64,000 nucleotides of DNA from Coprothermobacter proteolyticus DSM 5265 (GTDB taxonomy: Bacteria; Coprothermobacterota; Coprothermobacteria; Coprothermobacterales; Coprothermobacteraceae). Made by a program: the position numbers and the translations under genes. Below the pieces are notes generated by a model. It was given only the letters and a program-made list of their open reading frames with translations, was not told where the DNA came from and did no database searches. Shown one piece after another: positions 8,192-17,194 of this stretch (positions within the stretch are counted from its first letter, which is position 1; the number at the start of each line of letters is the position of its first letter). Where the stretch lies: NCBI RefSeq assembly GCF_000020945.1, contig NC_011295.1:868001-932000 (forward strand), written 5' to 3'.

Positions 8192-9051
8192 AAATCACCA
8201 TCCAAAGCCCTAATAAGTTCATCAACAGTTAAAGCCATTGGGAAACTAACTCTCTTGCGAAGCTCATATGAGAGCTCAGCCGATATGGGAGGTTCTAAGC
8301 CAACACGTCTTAACGTGTTTACATGCGAGAACACCTCACGCGGAACATCAGCAAAAAGCAATGCTCCGTTGGAGAGCACCAATACCCTTTCAGCAGCCAC
8401 AGCTTCTTCCAACGAATGGGTAATAAAGATAACCGTTCTTTGGCTATTGCTGTAACTCCGCAACCAATCCCAAAAGGCTTTCTTGGATGCCCCATCCAGA
8501 CCAGCAGAAGGTTCATCAAGGATGAGTACTTCTGGGTCGCAAACAATGACTGAAGCCAAGGCTACTTTTCTCTTTTCGCCACCTGAAAGGGTAAATGGGG
8601 AGCGGTCTTTGAACTCGTCAAAACTCAAACCTGCTATGTCCAATGACTTTTTAACTCTTTCCTCAATACTGTCTAGTTCAAAATTCTTTGCAGCAAAAGC
8701 CACCTCGTCATATACGGTCTCTGCAAAGAACTGGTGCTCAGGAAATTGAAATAAAAAACCAATGCGTCGCCTCACATCGATGGATAAATCCTTTGGGTAG
8801 TTCCAAGGTTTTCCAAAATGCTTCACCGTCCCCTTGGTAGGGGCGGTGAGCCCTGCCATAAGTTGAGCCAACGAACTTTTGCCAGATCCAGTGTGCCCAA
8901 CTAAGGCAATCCACTCGCCCTTAGCAATCCTTAAAGAAAGTGGCTTGACGGCGTCCACCTGCCAAGGCGTACCGTAATCGTAACTTAACGAAACATCTTC
9001 AAGTTCAATGACGTAATCGCTTTGAGCAGGTTCTCTTTGTTTAATGGCCAC
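8188..9051 (-). CDS. ecfA2: ECF transporter ATP-binding subunit EcfA2
   Basis: This ABC ATPase of 287 residues powers group II ECF transporters as a heterodimer with EcfA1. It shows Walker A (GHTGSGKSS), the Q-loop region (FQFPEHQFF, typical of EcfA proteins), the signature LSGGEKRKVALA, Walker B (VLILDEPSAGLD) and the switch histidine (FITHS). The start is a GTG at 9051 with AGGAG ten bases upstream. It overlaps the end of ecfA1 by 67 bp, an unusually long overlap that nevertheless keeps both frames intact. Confidence 0.94.
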   Translation of the reverse strand: MAIKQREPAQSDYVIELEDVSLSYDYGTPWQVDAVKPLSLRIAKGEWIALVGHTGSGKSSLAQLMAGLTAPTKGTVKHFGKPWNYPKDLSIDVRRRIGFLFQFPEHQFFAETVYDEVAFAAKNFELDSIEERVKKSLDIAGLSFDEFKDRSPFTLSGGEKRKVALASVIVCDPEVLILDEPSAGLDGASKKAFWDWLRSYSNSQRTVIFITHSLEEAVAAERVLVLSNGALLFADVPREVFSHVNTLRRVGLEPPISAELSYELRKRVSFPMALTVDELIRALDGDF

Positions 9052-9800
9052 TCCACATGTGCTCCTCTCTTAGAAAGCATTTCAGCCAAAACCACTTCTT
9101 CAGGTATGGTTGCATTAGCCAATTCCATGGCCTCAGGGTCACGTAGAAACTCCTGAACAGATCCTTGAAAAACGACTCTGCCTTGACAGAGTGCGTAGAG
9201 CGCGTCCGCTTGCAAAGCTTCACGTAAATCGTGTGTTATCCACAGTACACCTACAGAGTTTGCTAAGCTAAGTGCTGTCTCCAACACTTCCCTTCTCCCA
9301 ACTGGATCCAAAAGAGCCGTAGCCTCGTCAAACAGTATGTAGGAAGGCCTCAAAGCCAATATGCCTGCAATAGCTAAACGCTGTTTTTGACCTCCACTTA
9401 AAGCGTGAACAGGCCTGTGTCTTAAATCCCAGAGTCCCACTGTTTTTAAACTGCTTTCTACTCTTTCTTTTATTTCTCTGGGGCTCAGACCCAAGTTTTC
9501 CGGCCCAAAAGCTACATCTTCTTCAACTACGGATGCCACAATCTGGTTCTCGGGATTCTGGAAAACAATACCTACCTTGATTTGATAATCTCTGCCAGCG
9601 GTGCTAATCTCCATACCATCAATAAGCACTTTCCCAGAAGTGGGCAAAAGCAATCCTTTAATGACTCTGGCTAACGTGGTTTTGCCGGCACCGTTGCCGC
9701 CCATTAGAACGGTAAACTGACCGGGGTAAATATTCATGGAAACGGACTGGAGAATTGATCTACCCTCCAGTCCGTAAGAGACTTCCTGAACTTCTATCAT
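8985..9800 (-). CDS. ecfA1: ECF transporter ATP-binding subunit EcfA1
   Basis: A 271-residue ABC ATPase, partner of EcfA2. Motifs in order: Walker A GGNGAGKTT, Q loop FQNPENQIVA, signature LSGGQKQRLAIA, Walker B YILFDEATALLD, and switch histidine WITHD. The PENQ variant of the Q loop is characteristic of EcfA1. The start overlaps the rplQ stop by 4 bp, so the ECF energising module is joined to the alpha operon, as in many Firmicutes and Thermotogota. Confidence 0.94.
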   Translation of the reverse strand: MIEVQEVSYGLEGRSILQSVSMNIYPGQFTVLMGGNGAGKTTLARVIKGLLLPTSGKVLIDGMEISTAGRDYQIKVGIVFQNPENQIVASVVEEDVAFGPENLGLSPREIKERVESSLKTVGLWDLRHRPVHALSGGQKQRLAIAGILALRPSYILFDEATALLDPVGRREVLETALSLANSVGVLWITHDLREALQADALYALCQGRVVFQGSVQEFLRDPEAMELANATIPEEVVLAEMLSKRGAHVEWPLNKENLLKAITSLNLKMFR

Positions 9801-10150
9801 TTGCTCCAGCGCACTATGGCTGTAGGAGCACCGTCACCTTTTCTAAAACCTGTCTTGAGAACTGTGGTGTAACCACCATTAACTTCTGCAAAACGTGGAG
9901 CAATTTCGTCAGTAAGCTTCTTAACTAGCTCACGGTCGCCCAAGTGTTTCTCCACTAAACGTATGTCATGCAGTTCTTTACTTTTCGCATGAGTTACCAG
10001 TTTATCTGCGAATCTTTTTAGCTCTTTGGCTTTTGGAAGTGTCGTCTCAACCTCTCCATGTATTACAAGCTGTTTTGAAAGAGTTCGCAATAAGGCTATT
10101 CTGGCTTCAGTTTTTCGTCCTAATTTGCGGCCATCAACTCTGTGTTTCAT
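9797..10150 (-). CDS. rplQ: 50S ribosomal protein L17
   Basis: The 117-residue protein sits at the peptide exit tunnel rim of the large subunit. It opens MKHRVDGRKLGRKTEAR, the L17 signature, and has normal bacterial length. An AGGAGG site lies inside the end of rpoA, which it overlaps by 17 bp; this rpoA-rplQ order is conserved. Confidence 0.97.
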   Translation of the reverse strand: MKHRVDGRKLGRKTEARIALLRTLSKQLVIHGEVETTLPKAKELKRFADKLVTHAKSKELHDIRLVEKHLGDRELVKKLTDEIAPRFAEVNGGYTTVLKTGFRKGDGAPTAIVRWSK

Positions 10151-11093
10151 CTTCAGTACCTCCTTCCAAATATGCAGCCAATTTGTTCCTGATTTCCTCC
10201 AGCCTTACGGCACCAATACCAGGAATTGACTCGTTGTGCTCCAGCACATCCACCAAATCCCTTATTGTATTGATGTTCGCTTTCTCTAAATGAGTCAACA
10301 CAGCCCTTGATAGATTCAACATTTCTACACTTGCATCAAGTTTCTCATCGGAAATTGCTTGCTCTTCTACTACTACTTCGCCAGCCGCCGCTTCTTTGGC
10401 TTCAGCTACCTTCCTGAACTCCTCACTTAGAAAATTCGCTGCTTGTCTTATCACTTCCACTGGATCAACGGCCAAATTAGTGTACACAATAAGTTCTAAG
10501 CTCTCAAAGGTACCTGGCTCGTCCACAATAGCCGGCGTCACATGGTATTCGGCACGCCTCACAGGAGAAAAAGAAGTGTCCAGGTAAATAGTTCTAAAGG
10601 GAAATTGGTAGAGCTTTTTGTTGTCCTCCACTGTGCGGTAGCCGACACCATTAGTTAAGTAAATCTCCATATAGATTTCGCGATCAGTAGAAACTGTAAG
10701 TATGGTCTGGTCAAGGTTGAAAACCTCAACATCGGCATCAGGTACAATGTCAGCAGCCTTAATTTCAGCAGGACCTTTCGCCTTAATGTAAAGGACTTTT
10801 ACTCCATCACCATAGTACTTAAACAGGACTTTCTTCAGGTTAAGGCCAATCGTCAAGCCATCTTCTACTACGCCTTCAGGAACCATGAATTCGTGATCAA
10901 GGCCTTCAAGCCTGAATCCCAAAACTCCCGTGCCGCCAATTTGACCCAGCAGAACACGTCTTAAAGCATTACCTAAGGTGATTCCCTCACCCTCAGGCAG
11001 ATTCAGTACCGACAGTTTTGCCGCGCGTTGAAGTTCGCCACTCTCCCTGTCAACACTTCTGCCTAAATCTGCAACCTCAAAAACCTTTTCCAT
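10134..11093 (-). CDS. rpoA: RNA polymerase alpha subunit
   Basis: Alpha dimerises to start polymerase assembly. The 319-residue protein has a normal N-terminal domain (GITLGNALRRVLL dimer helix, then GLTIGLNLKKVLF), an alanine/glutamate-rich linker around 232-250 and a C-terminal domain from about 255. In that domain the residues that contact UP-element DNA in E. coli are replaced: by alignment R265 is alanine (A264 here), N268 is threonine, K271 glutamate, and the GKKS turn is GAVR. The helix-hairpin-helix fold itself (GIGAVRLEEI) is retained. Upstream sequence recognition by alpha is therefore probably altered. It overlaps rplQ by 17 bp. Confidence 0.96.
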   Translation of the reverse strand: MEKVFEVADLGRSVDRESGELQRAAKLSVLNLPEGEGITLGNALRRVLLGQIGGTGVLGFRLEGLDHEFMVPEGVVEDGLTIGLNLKKVLFKYYGDGVKVLYIKAKGPAEIKAADIVPDADVEVFNLDQTILTVSTDREIYMEIYLTNGVGYRTVEDNKKLYQFPFRTIYLDTSFSPVRRAEYHVTPAIVDEPGTFESLELIVYTNLAVDPVEVIRQAANFLSEEFRKVAEAKEAAAGEVVVEEQAISDEKLDASVEMLNLSRAVLTHLEKANINTIRDLVDVLEHNESIPGIGAVRLEEIRNKLAAYLEGGTEDETQS

Positions 11094-11110
11094 TATGACT
11101 TCACCAAGCC

Positions 11111-11743
11111 TTATCTCGAATAGTATTCAACGATGAGTTGTTCATTAACGGCAACTGGTATTTCCTCGCGGCTAGGCACCCTCAAGTATGTCCCTTCAAG
11201 ATTCTCTACGTCCACATTCAGCCATTCCAAGTTTGGACGACCTTCGTTCATTGCTATACTCTTCTGTACATCAGGGTTATCCTTCAGATCTTTGTCCAAG
11301 GTTATTCTGTCACCAGGTTTTACTAGGTAAGATGGGATGTCCACCCTCTTACCATTCACCATGACGTGACCATGCCTAACCCAATTTCGTGCCATTTTAA
11401 TGCTGCTGGCAAATCCCATGCGCTGAACTACTGCATCTAAACGACGTTCCAGAAGTTGCAATAGAGCTGTGCCAGTTGCTACGCCTTTCTGAGACATAGC
11501 TGTCGAGAAGTACCTGCGCAGTTGCGTTTCCGTAATCATGTATGAATGTCTCAGTTTTTGCTTCTCCTTTAGACGCAAACCATACTCGGTATCTCTCTTA
11601 CCTCTGCGGGTAGGTCCATGCTGTCCAGGTGGGAAAGCCCTTCTTTCCATGGGGCATTTTGGACTTAAGCACTTTTCGCCCTTCAGGAAAAGCTTAACGC
11701 CGGATCTACGGCATATCCTACAACTTGGTCCAGTATATTTCAT
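11111..11743 (-). CDS. rpsD: 30S ribosomal protein S4, zinc-binding form
   Basis: A primary 16S rRNA-binding protein of 210 residues. The N terminus carries four cysteines (C8, C11, C25, C30), the zinc-binding version of S4. The S4 RNA-binding domain (RLDAVVQRMGFA... VNGKRVDIPSYLVKPGD) is intact. In many bacteria S4 represses its own operon; no leader pseudoknot could be judged here. It lies between rpsK and rpoA. Confidence 0.97.
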   Translation of the reverse strand: MKYTGPSCRICRRSGVKLFLKGEKCLSPKCPMERRAFPPGQHGPTRRGKRDTEYGLRLKEKQKLRHSYMITETQLRRYFSTAMSQKGVATGTALLQLLERRLDAVVQRMGFASSIKMARNWVRHGHVMVNGKRVDIPSYLVKPGDRITLDKDLKDNPDVQKSIAMNEGRPNLEWLNVDVENLEGTYLRVPSREEIPVAVNEQLIVEYYSR

Positions 11744-11765
11744 ATCCTTTTCTACCTCCTCGTTC

Positions 11766-12143
11766 CTATACCCTGCGGGCCTTAGGAGGCCTGCACCCGT
11801 TATGCGGTATGGGAGTTACATCCTTTATGGATTTAACATCCAAACCAACTGCCTGCAAGGCTCTTATGGCTGTCTCTCGCCCTGGGCCAGGTCCCTTTAC
11901 GAAAACATCTATTTCCTTCATCCCGTAAGTCTGTTGAACTTTCTTTGCAACACTCTCCGATGCCAATTGAGCAGCATAAGGCGTGCCTTTCCTTGTTCCC
12001 TTGAAGAAAAACCCTCCAGAGGCCCAAGCAAGTACGGCACCGTTGGGATCAGTAATAGTTATGATGGTATTGTTAAAGGTTGAATGAATGTGCGCAACCC
12101 CATAGGGTACATATCTGCGTTCTTTCCTTTTTTTCTGAGCCAC
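11766..12143 (-). CDS. rpsK: 30S ribosomal protein S11
   Basis: A platform protein of the small subunit, 125 residues. It shows [18 protein letters not shown] and the basic glycine/proline-rich C terminus [18 protein letters not shown] typical of S11. Gene order rpsM-rpsK-rpsD-rpoA is the standard alpha operon. Confidence 0.97.
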   Translation of the reverse strand: MAQKKRKERRYVPYGVAHIHSTFNNTIITITDPNGAVLAWASGGFFFKGTRKGTPYAAQLASESVAKKVQQTYGMKEIDVFVKGPGPGRETAIRALQAVGLDVKSIKDVTPIPHNGCRPPKARRV

Positions 12144-12173
12144 TTTTAAAACACCTCCACGATTAGTTTAAGA

Positions 12174-12548
12174 CTATCTCTTTCCTTTTTTCGCACCCAC
12201 AGTTTTACGTGGACCTTTTCTGGTTCTGGCATTGTGCCTTGTGCGTTGGCCTCTTACGGGAAGCCCTCTTTGATGCCTAATCCCACGGTAACACTTTATG
12301 TCCATGAGCCTTTTAATGTTCATGGCAACTTCACGTCTTAGATCGCCTTCCACTTTATAGTGAGCAGTGATATAGTCCTGAAGAGTGTTAATCTGCTCAG
12401 GTGTTAATTCACCAAGTTTCTGCATAGGATCAATACCCAAAGCTTCACAGATGTCCTCTGCTGTAGACTTACCGATTCCATAGATCCTTGGTAGTGCGAA
12501 TACAATCCTCTTGTTATCTGGCAACTCAACTCCAACAATACGTGCCAC
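12174..12548 (-). CDS. rpsM: 30S ribosomal protein S13
   Basis: A head protein of the small subunit that touches the P-site tRNA and the subunit bridge. The 124-residue sequence begins [14 protein letters not shown], has the helix-turn region [17 protein letters not shown], and a basic tail ([19 protein letters not shown], then KKGKR). Length and order are normal. Confidence 0.97.
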   Translation of the reverse strand: MARIVGVELPDNKRIVFALPRIYGIGKSTAEDICEALGIDPMQKLGELTPEQINTLQDYITAHYKVEGDLRREVAMNIKRLMDIKCYRGIRHQRGLPVRGQRTRHNARTRKGPRKTVGAKKGKR

Positions 12549-12561
12549 CTAACTGCACCTC

Positions 12562-12675
12562 CTAACCTTGTCTCTGCTTGTGCTTCGGATTCTCGCAAAT
12601 GACATACACACGGCCTTTCCTTCGCACAATTTGGCATTTGTCACAAATCTTTTTTACTGACGGACGAACTTTCAC
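12562..12675 (-). CDS. rpmJ: 50S ribosomal protein L36, zinc-binding form
   Basis: A short gene read directly from the sequence: 37 residues, starting with GTG at 12675 after an AGGAGTG site and ending in TAG at 12562. The product begins [14 protein letters not shown] and has the zinc ligands C11, C14, C27 and H32, so this is the C+ (zinc-dependent) version of L36. It lies between infA and rpsM, its usual place. Confidence 0.95.
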   Translation of the reverse strand: MKVRPSVKKICDKCQIVRRKGRVYVICENPKHKQRQG

Positions 12676-12691
12676 CTCAAGATCACTCCTT

Positions 12692-12913
12692 CTAAAGTCT
12701 GTAGACTATTCTTCCACGATCAGGATCGTAAGTAGAAATCTCCACCTTAACCTTGTCACCCGGTAAAATGCGTATAAAATTCATTCGCATTTTACCAGAA
12801 GTGTAAGCCGTAATGACTTTACCGCCAGGAAGCTGCACCTTAAAAGTTGCATTGGGCAGCTTCTCTAAAACGATCCCTTCAACTTCTATGACATCTTTCT
12901 TTTCAGACGACAT
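12692..12913 (-). CDS. infA: Translation initiation factor IF-1
   Basis: IF-1 occupies the A site during initiation. The 73-residue OB-fold protein has the expected [17 protein letters not shown] start, a [19 protein letters not shown] core and a [11 protein letters not shown] end. The ATG overlaps the stop of the KOW-domain gene by one base (TAATG). Confidence 0.97.
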   Translation of the reverse strand: MSSEKKDVIEVEGIVLEKLPNATFKVQLPGGKVITAYTSGKMRMNFIRILPGDKVKVEISTYDPDRGRIVYRL

Positions 12914-13185
12914 TAATCATTCCCTCCGCGTGATAAATCACGCAAAAAACGCCTTATTTCTTCATCAGAAATACGTTCCACTTTTAACCCTACACCTTCC
13001 ACGTGTTTTCTATTCTTTTTTTTGGACTTCCCAATAGGCCAATTTTCGCCGTCGCTCAAAAAAACGTACCTATCATTCTCAGCAACTACCACAAAAAACC
13101 GCCCTTTGGTGCGTCCGCTGACAGATTTTACCACATCACCCACAGAAATGTTACGTGTAATGCTATCAGTGTTACTCCTACACAT
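12913..13185 (-). CDS. Small KOW-domain RNA-binding protein
   Basis: This 90-residue protein starts with a KOW-like motif ([21 protein letters not shown]) followed by a basic lysine/asparagine stretch and an acidic helix ([17 protein letters not shown]). Similar short proteins lie between map and infA in many Firmicutes and related lineages and are annotated as KOW domain RNA-binding proteins, some likened to archaeal L14e. Its place in the spc operon suggests a ribosome-linked role, but no function is established. It overlaps map by 8 bp and infA by one base. Confidence 0.8.
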   Translation of the reverse strand: MCRSNTDSITRNISVGDVVKSVSGRTKGRFFVVVAENDRYVFLSDGENWPIGKSKKKNRKHVEGVGLKVERISDEEIRRFLRDLSRGGND

Positions 13186-13921
13186 GCGGCGTCAAAACCT
13201 CCGCGCCATCATCAGTGACTGCCACAGTAAACTCAAAGTGAGCCGCATTAGTGTGATCACAAGTTCTTACTGTCCAACCATCGGATTCGATGACCACACA
13301 ACCACTACCTTCTGTGAACATGGGTTCTACAGCCAGGAACATATAAGGCTTTAGTACAGGACCAGTATGGGGACGCCCAAAATTCGGTATGGGAGGATCC
13401 TCGTGCAAATGTCGGCCAATACCATGGCCAGTAAAATCCCTTACAATGCCTACTCCAGCTTCTTGAGCCACTTTCTGTATTTGTGCCGAGATATCCCCGA
13501 GACGAATCCCGGGCTTTATTTTAGACACGCCACTTCGCAGAGCCTTCAGCGTAACATCTGAGAGCTTTTTCTTACCCTCTTGCACAGGCGGCAGAATGAC
13601 TGTGAAAGCTGCATCGCTGTTCCACCCATCATAGATCAGACCCAAGTCAATACTAACTAATTGTCCAGGCAGCAGCGGTCTCTTGGAAGGTATGCCATGA
13701 ATAACGACATCGTCCACTGATATACACACGGATGCCGGGAAACCACCATAGCCTTTAAATGAAGGTATGGAATTCAAAGACAAAATCAACTTCTCGGCTA
13801 TGGCGTCTAGCTCCTCTCCTGTGATACCAGCGACTACTTCTTCTCTGAGTTTGTAGATAACCTCCGTAAGTCGCAGACCAGCTTCACGCATGTGCTTCAA
13901 AGCACTCTTGTCATAGACCAT
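13178..13921 (-). CDS. map: Methionine aminopeptidase, type I
   Basis: Removes the initiator methionine from new proteins. The 247-residue protein shows the metal ligands expected of type I enzymes: the GIP-containing strand, D in VSIDLGLIYDGWNSDAAFT (two aspartates), H in GHGIGRHLHEDP, E in AVEPMFTEG, and a final ESDGWTV glutamate region. No N-terminal zinc-finger extension is present. It overlaps adk by 11 bp and follows secY-adk as usual. Confidence 0.96.
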   Translation of the reverse strand: MVYDKSALKHMREAGLRLTEVIYKLREEVVAGITGEELDAIAEKLILSLNSIPSFKGYGGFPASVCISVDDVVIHGIPSKRPLLPGQLVSIDLGLIYDGWNSDAAFTVILPPVQEGKKKLSDVTLKALRSGVSKIKPGIRLGDISAQIQKVAQEAGVGIVRDFTGHGIGRHLHEDPPIPNFGRPHTGPVLKPYMFLAVEPMFTEGSGCVVIESDGWTVRTCDHTNAAHFEFTVAVTDDGAEVLTPHV

Positions 13922-14549
13922 TCTTGAGCATCACTCTTTCCAGAAACTTGCTTATTTCAGGAGGTGTCTTTGTAGCATCAACGGCTACATATTTACCTCT
14001 CCTGCGGTAGTGCGACCTGAGTTCCGATGCGTAGGAGTCGTAGTCGGAAAGACGCTTCCTTATTACATCCTCGCTATCATCGGAGCGTTTTACCAAAATG
14101 CTACCATCATTAGGACACTTGCCTGGTTGATTGCCCACATATCCACAGGTGGGGCAGTAATAGCGATTTAATAACCTTCTCAGTGCCTCTTCATCCGGCA
14201 AGGAAAACTCTACAGCAGCCAGTAATTGAGCCCCTGTATTTTCAGACCAATCATCCAACATTTTTGCCTGATTCTCATTTCTAGGAAAACCGTCAAATAT
14301 GATTCTTGAATCAGCTCCTGCTTTGTCTAAGAAGTCTTTTACCAGACTAAACGTTACATCATCAGGTACTAGATCGCCTTTTTCAACAAATTCTTCCACT
14401 TTGGAGCCAAGAACTGTCTTCTCCTTCAAGTGTTTTCTGAACAATTCGCCGGTGGAAAGTTGAATCCACCCATAATATCTTGAAAAATACTGGGCCTGAG
14501 TACCTTTACCAGACCCAGGTTTTCCAAGAAAAACAACGTACTTGACCAT
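13911..14549 (-). CDS. adk: Adenylate kinase, zinc-containing long-lid form
   Basis: Interconverts AMP, ADP and ATP. The 212-residue enzyme has the P-loop GKPGSGKGTQ near the N terminus, the AMP-site motif FDGFPR, and a long LID domain with C132, C135, C145 and D148, matching the Cys3-Asp zinc site known in Bacillus adenylate kinases. A structural zinc in the lid is common in thermophiles and Gram-positives. It sits 2 bp downstream of secY. Confidence 0.97.
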   Translation of the reverse strand: MVKYVVFLGKPGSGKGTQAQYFSRYYGWIQLSTGELFRKHLKEKTVLGSKVEEFVEKGDLVPDDVTFSLVKDFLDKAGADSRIIFDGFPRNENQAKMLDDWSENTGAQLLAAVEFSLPDEEALRRLLNRYYCPTCGYVGNQPGKCPNDGSILVKRSDDSEDVIRKRLSDYDSYASELRSHYRRRGKYVAVDATKTPPEISKFLERVMLKNGL

Positions 14550-14551
14550 AT

Positions 14552-15841
14552 CTAGAGCTCCAGGAAGCCTTTGTAATGCCTAAGCTGGACATATGCCTCA
14601 AGCTGGCGGAAGATTTCTAAAGCCACACCGATGACGATAAGCAAGGACGTGCCGCCGAATAGGAAAAGCCTTCCCATACCGAATAATTGCATGAACAAGT
14701 CAGGAAGCACCGCAACCAGGCCCAAGAATATGGACGCAGGCAATGTCAGACGGTAAATGACGCCTGCGATATAGTCAGCTGTTGGCTTACCTGGACGTAT
14801 TCCAGGTATGAAGCCACCTTGTTTTTGGATATTCTTTGCGATTTCGTCAGGATCATACGCAATGGTGTTGTAGAAGTAGGCAAAGAATATAACCAAAATG
14901 AAATATGCTAAGTTGTACCAAATTGTCATGTGGTTAAAATATGTACCCCACCATTTGGTGAAGCCGGATTGTGGAAACCACCCTGAAATAACCGTAGGTG
15001 CGTTAATAAACGCAGACGCAAAGATGATGGGCATAACGCCAGCTTGTAGAAGTCTTATGGGAATAGTGGTTGCTTGCCCACCATAAACCTTTGTACCTCT
15101 GATACGGCTTGCGTACTGCACCGGAATTTTACGTTCTGCTAAGTATGCCGCAGTGGTAATAAACACTAACGCCAGACCGAAGATGATGGCAATGACTACC
15201 GAGATTATGCTGGAGCTGGCACTCTTAGATGTTTGGAAGAACTGTATCAAGGATGGCACAACGCGAGCAAGAATACCAGAGAAGATAATGAGCGAAACAC
15301 CATTTCCCAAACCTTTCATGGTAAATACTTCACCAAGCCAAACCAAGAACATGGATCCAGCTGCCAGGATTAAAGTGGTCACCACTGCTGATTGGAAACT
15401 TGGTGTGATAAGCGAAGAACCTCCCACAGCTAAACCATAGGAGAAATAAAGGTAGGCGGCATAGGACATGATAACAGATAGTGCAGCTCCAAGCCACCTA
15501 ACGTACATTTGCAGTTTCTTTCTACCCTCTTCGCCTTCTTTACGGAGGTTTTCCAACGCCGGGAATATGACTCCTAACAGCTGCATGATGATGGACGCGT
15601 TAATGTAAGGCAATACGCCCAGGGTGAATATGGATATGGTGTAGTAAGATGATCCTCCCGTGAAGAAGTTAAGAATGCCCAAAAAACCTGCTTGTTCTTG
15701 AAGAACGTTGATAGCTTCAGGATTTACGCCTGGTATGGGCAAGAATGTGCCTGCACGGAAGATAACCAGAAACAGAACCGTGTACAATATGCGGACACGT
15801 GTTTCCTTAAACTCCCACGATGCTTTCAGCACTTGCCACAT
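14552..15841 (-). CDS. secY: Protein translocase channel subunit SecY
   Basis: The pore-forming subunit of the Sec translocon, 429 residues with about ten membrane helices. Recognisable family segments are FRAGTFLPIPGVN in the first helix region, IMQLLGVIFPALE, GLGNGVSLIIFSGI, and the C5 loop ending in IRPGKPTADYI. It works with SecA, whose gene start is at the left edge of the window. Location between rplO and adk is standard. Confidence 0.97.
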   Translation of the reverse strand: MWQVLKASWEFKETRVRILYTVLFLVIFRAGTFLPIPGVNPEAINVLQEQAGFLGILNFFTGGSSYYTISIFTLGVLPYINASIIMQLLGVIFPALENLRKEGEEGRKKLQMYVRWLGAALSVIMSYAAYLYFSYGLAVGGSSLITPSFQSAVVTTLILAAGSMFLVWLGEVFTMKGLGNGVSLIIFSGILARVVPSLIQFFQTSKSASSSIISVVIAIIFGLALVFITTAAYLAERKIPVQYASRIRGTKVYGGQATTIPIRLLQAGVMPIIFASAFINAPTVISGWFPQSGFTKWWGTYFNHMTIWYNLAYFILVIFFAYFYNTIAYDPDEIAKNIQKQGGFIPGIRPGKPTADYIAGVIYRLTLPASIFLGLVAVLPDLFMQLFGMGRLFLFGGTSLLIVIGVALEIFRQLEAYVQLRHYKGFLEL

Positions 15842-16291
15842 TCAGTCCACCACCTCAACGGAGCCACCTGCAGCTTCTATTTTTTCTTTGGCTGATTTAC
15901 TAATAGCGTGGACCTTTACTTGAAGAGCTTTTGTTATTTCACCTTGACCAAGAATTTTCACCTTTGCTGACAATGAACTTACTAGTCCCGTATCTACCAG
16001 TGTCCCTATATCCACCACCGTTCCACTGTCAAAACGATTAAGTTTTTCCACATTCACTACTTCATATTCAATCTTAAACGGGTAGTTCTTGAATCTCATT
16101 ATTTTAGGTAACTTCTTGTAAAGGGGTGTTTGTCCTCCTTCGAAACCGCGTTTTCCGACACGACCAGACCGGGCTTTCTGCCCCTTGTGGCCGAAGCCGG
16201 ATGTCTTTCCGTGTCCAGAAGACGTGCCCCTACCAACTCTTTTCCTAGTGCTCTTAGCTCCAGGTGCAGGTTGTAGCGTATGCAATCTCAT
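15842..16291 (-). CDS. rplO: 50S ribosomal protein L15
   Basis: A core large-subunit protein of 149 residues, with the glycine/arginine-rich N terminus ([20 protein letters not shown]) and the [12 protein letters not shown] motif. It is directly followed by secY, and preceded by rpsE with no rpmD between them. Confidence 0.97.
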   Translation of the reverse strand: MRLHTLQPAPGAKSTRKRVGRGTSSGHGKTSGFGHKGQKARSGRVGKRGFEGGQTPLYKKLPKIMRFKNYPFKIEYEVVNVEKLNRFDSGTVVDIGTLVDTGLVSSLSAKVKILGQGEITKALQVKVHAISKSAKEKIEAAGGSVEVVD

Positions 16292-16305
16292 TTCCGATCA
16301 CCTCA

Positions 16306-16794
16306 TTACCTTTTAAGTATTTGCTCTATGGAAACGCCTCTTAATTCTGCAACTTCTCTGGGCCTTTTCAGAGACTTCAAAGCTTCCATGGTGGCATAAG
16401 CCAGATTCACAGGGTTAGTCGAACCCATGGATTTTGTGATTACATCCTTAATGCCAGCCATCTCCAAAATGGCTCTCACAGTCTGCCCTGCCAAAACTCC
16501 AGTTCCCTTTACAGCAGGCTTTATGAGTACAGTGGCAGTTTCGGCCTTAGCCGTGACCGTGTGCGGCACCGTAGTACCCGCCAACGGAACCTCAATCATG
16601 TTCTTACGAGCGCGAGTTACAGCTTTTGCAACAGCATCAGGCACTTCTCCAGCCTTGCCAATGCCAACACCCACGTGTCCTTCGCCATCGCCTACCACTA
16701 CCAGTGCTCTAAAACGAAGCCTTTTACCGCCTTTTACCACACGAGCAACCCTGCGAATCTCGATGACCCTTTCCTGTAAATTAGTCATGTCCAT
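16306..16794 (-). CDS. rpsE: 30S ribosomal protein S5
   Basis: A small-subunit protein involved in decoding accuracy, 162 residues. It has the double-stranded RNA-binding-like N domain (RVVKGGKRLRFRALVVVGD) and the C domain GTGVLAGQTVRAILEMAGI. In most bacteria rpmD (L30) follows; here only 14 bp separate it from rplO. Confidence 0.97.
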   Translation of the reverse strand: MDMTNLQERVIEIRRVARVVKGGKRLRFRALVVVGDGEGHVGVGIGKAGEVPDAVAKAVTRARKNMIEVPLAGTTVPHTVTAKAETATVLIKPAVKGTGVLAGQTVRAILEMAGIKDVITKSMGSTNPVNLAYATMEALKSLKRPREVAELRGVSIEQILKR

Positions 16795-16807
16795 TCAAGC
16801 ACACCTC

Positions 16808-17182
16808 CTAGAACTCCAACCCAGCTTCACGAGACGCATCAGCTAACGCCTTTACTCGTCCGTGATACTTATAGCCACCACGATCAAAAACAACCGACTT
16901 TATACCTTTTTCCAGCGCCCTTTGTGCGATCAGCTTGCCAATAGCTGCTGCCTGCTCAGTCTTCCTTAAGCCCTTAATCTGATCGCGCAGTTCTTTCTCC
17001 AAGGTTGAAGCACAAACCAATGTGTGGCCATTTTCATCATCGATGATTTGCGCATAGATGTGCCTGGAAGACCTGAACACGCAAAGCCTGGGCCTCTCAG
17101 CGGTCCCAGTTATGTGCTTTCTTATTCTCTTATGCCTTATCCTTCTTAGTTCTGCTCTAGATGTTTCCACTATCAAACTCAT
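16808..17182 (-). CDS. rplR: 50S ribosomal protein L18
   Basis: A 5S rRNA-binding protein, 124 residues. The [20 protein letters not shown] basic start, [13 protein letters not shown] strand and [20 protein letters not shown] end are all typical. Normal length and position between rplF and rpsE. Confidence 0.97.
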   Translation of the reverse strand: MSLIVETSRAELRRIRHKRIRKHITGTAERPRLCVFRSSRHIYAQIIDDENGHTLVCASTLEKELRDQIKGLRKTEQAAAIGKLIAQRALEKGIKSVVFDRGGYKYHGRVKALADASREAGLEF

Positions 17183-17194
17183 GCACCTCCCACA

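Noticed and set aside
9236-9244. Perfect DnaA box (TTATCCACA) inside ecfA1
   Set aside because: Single copy within a coding gene, no cluster, no AT-rich stretch next to it; chance occurrence.
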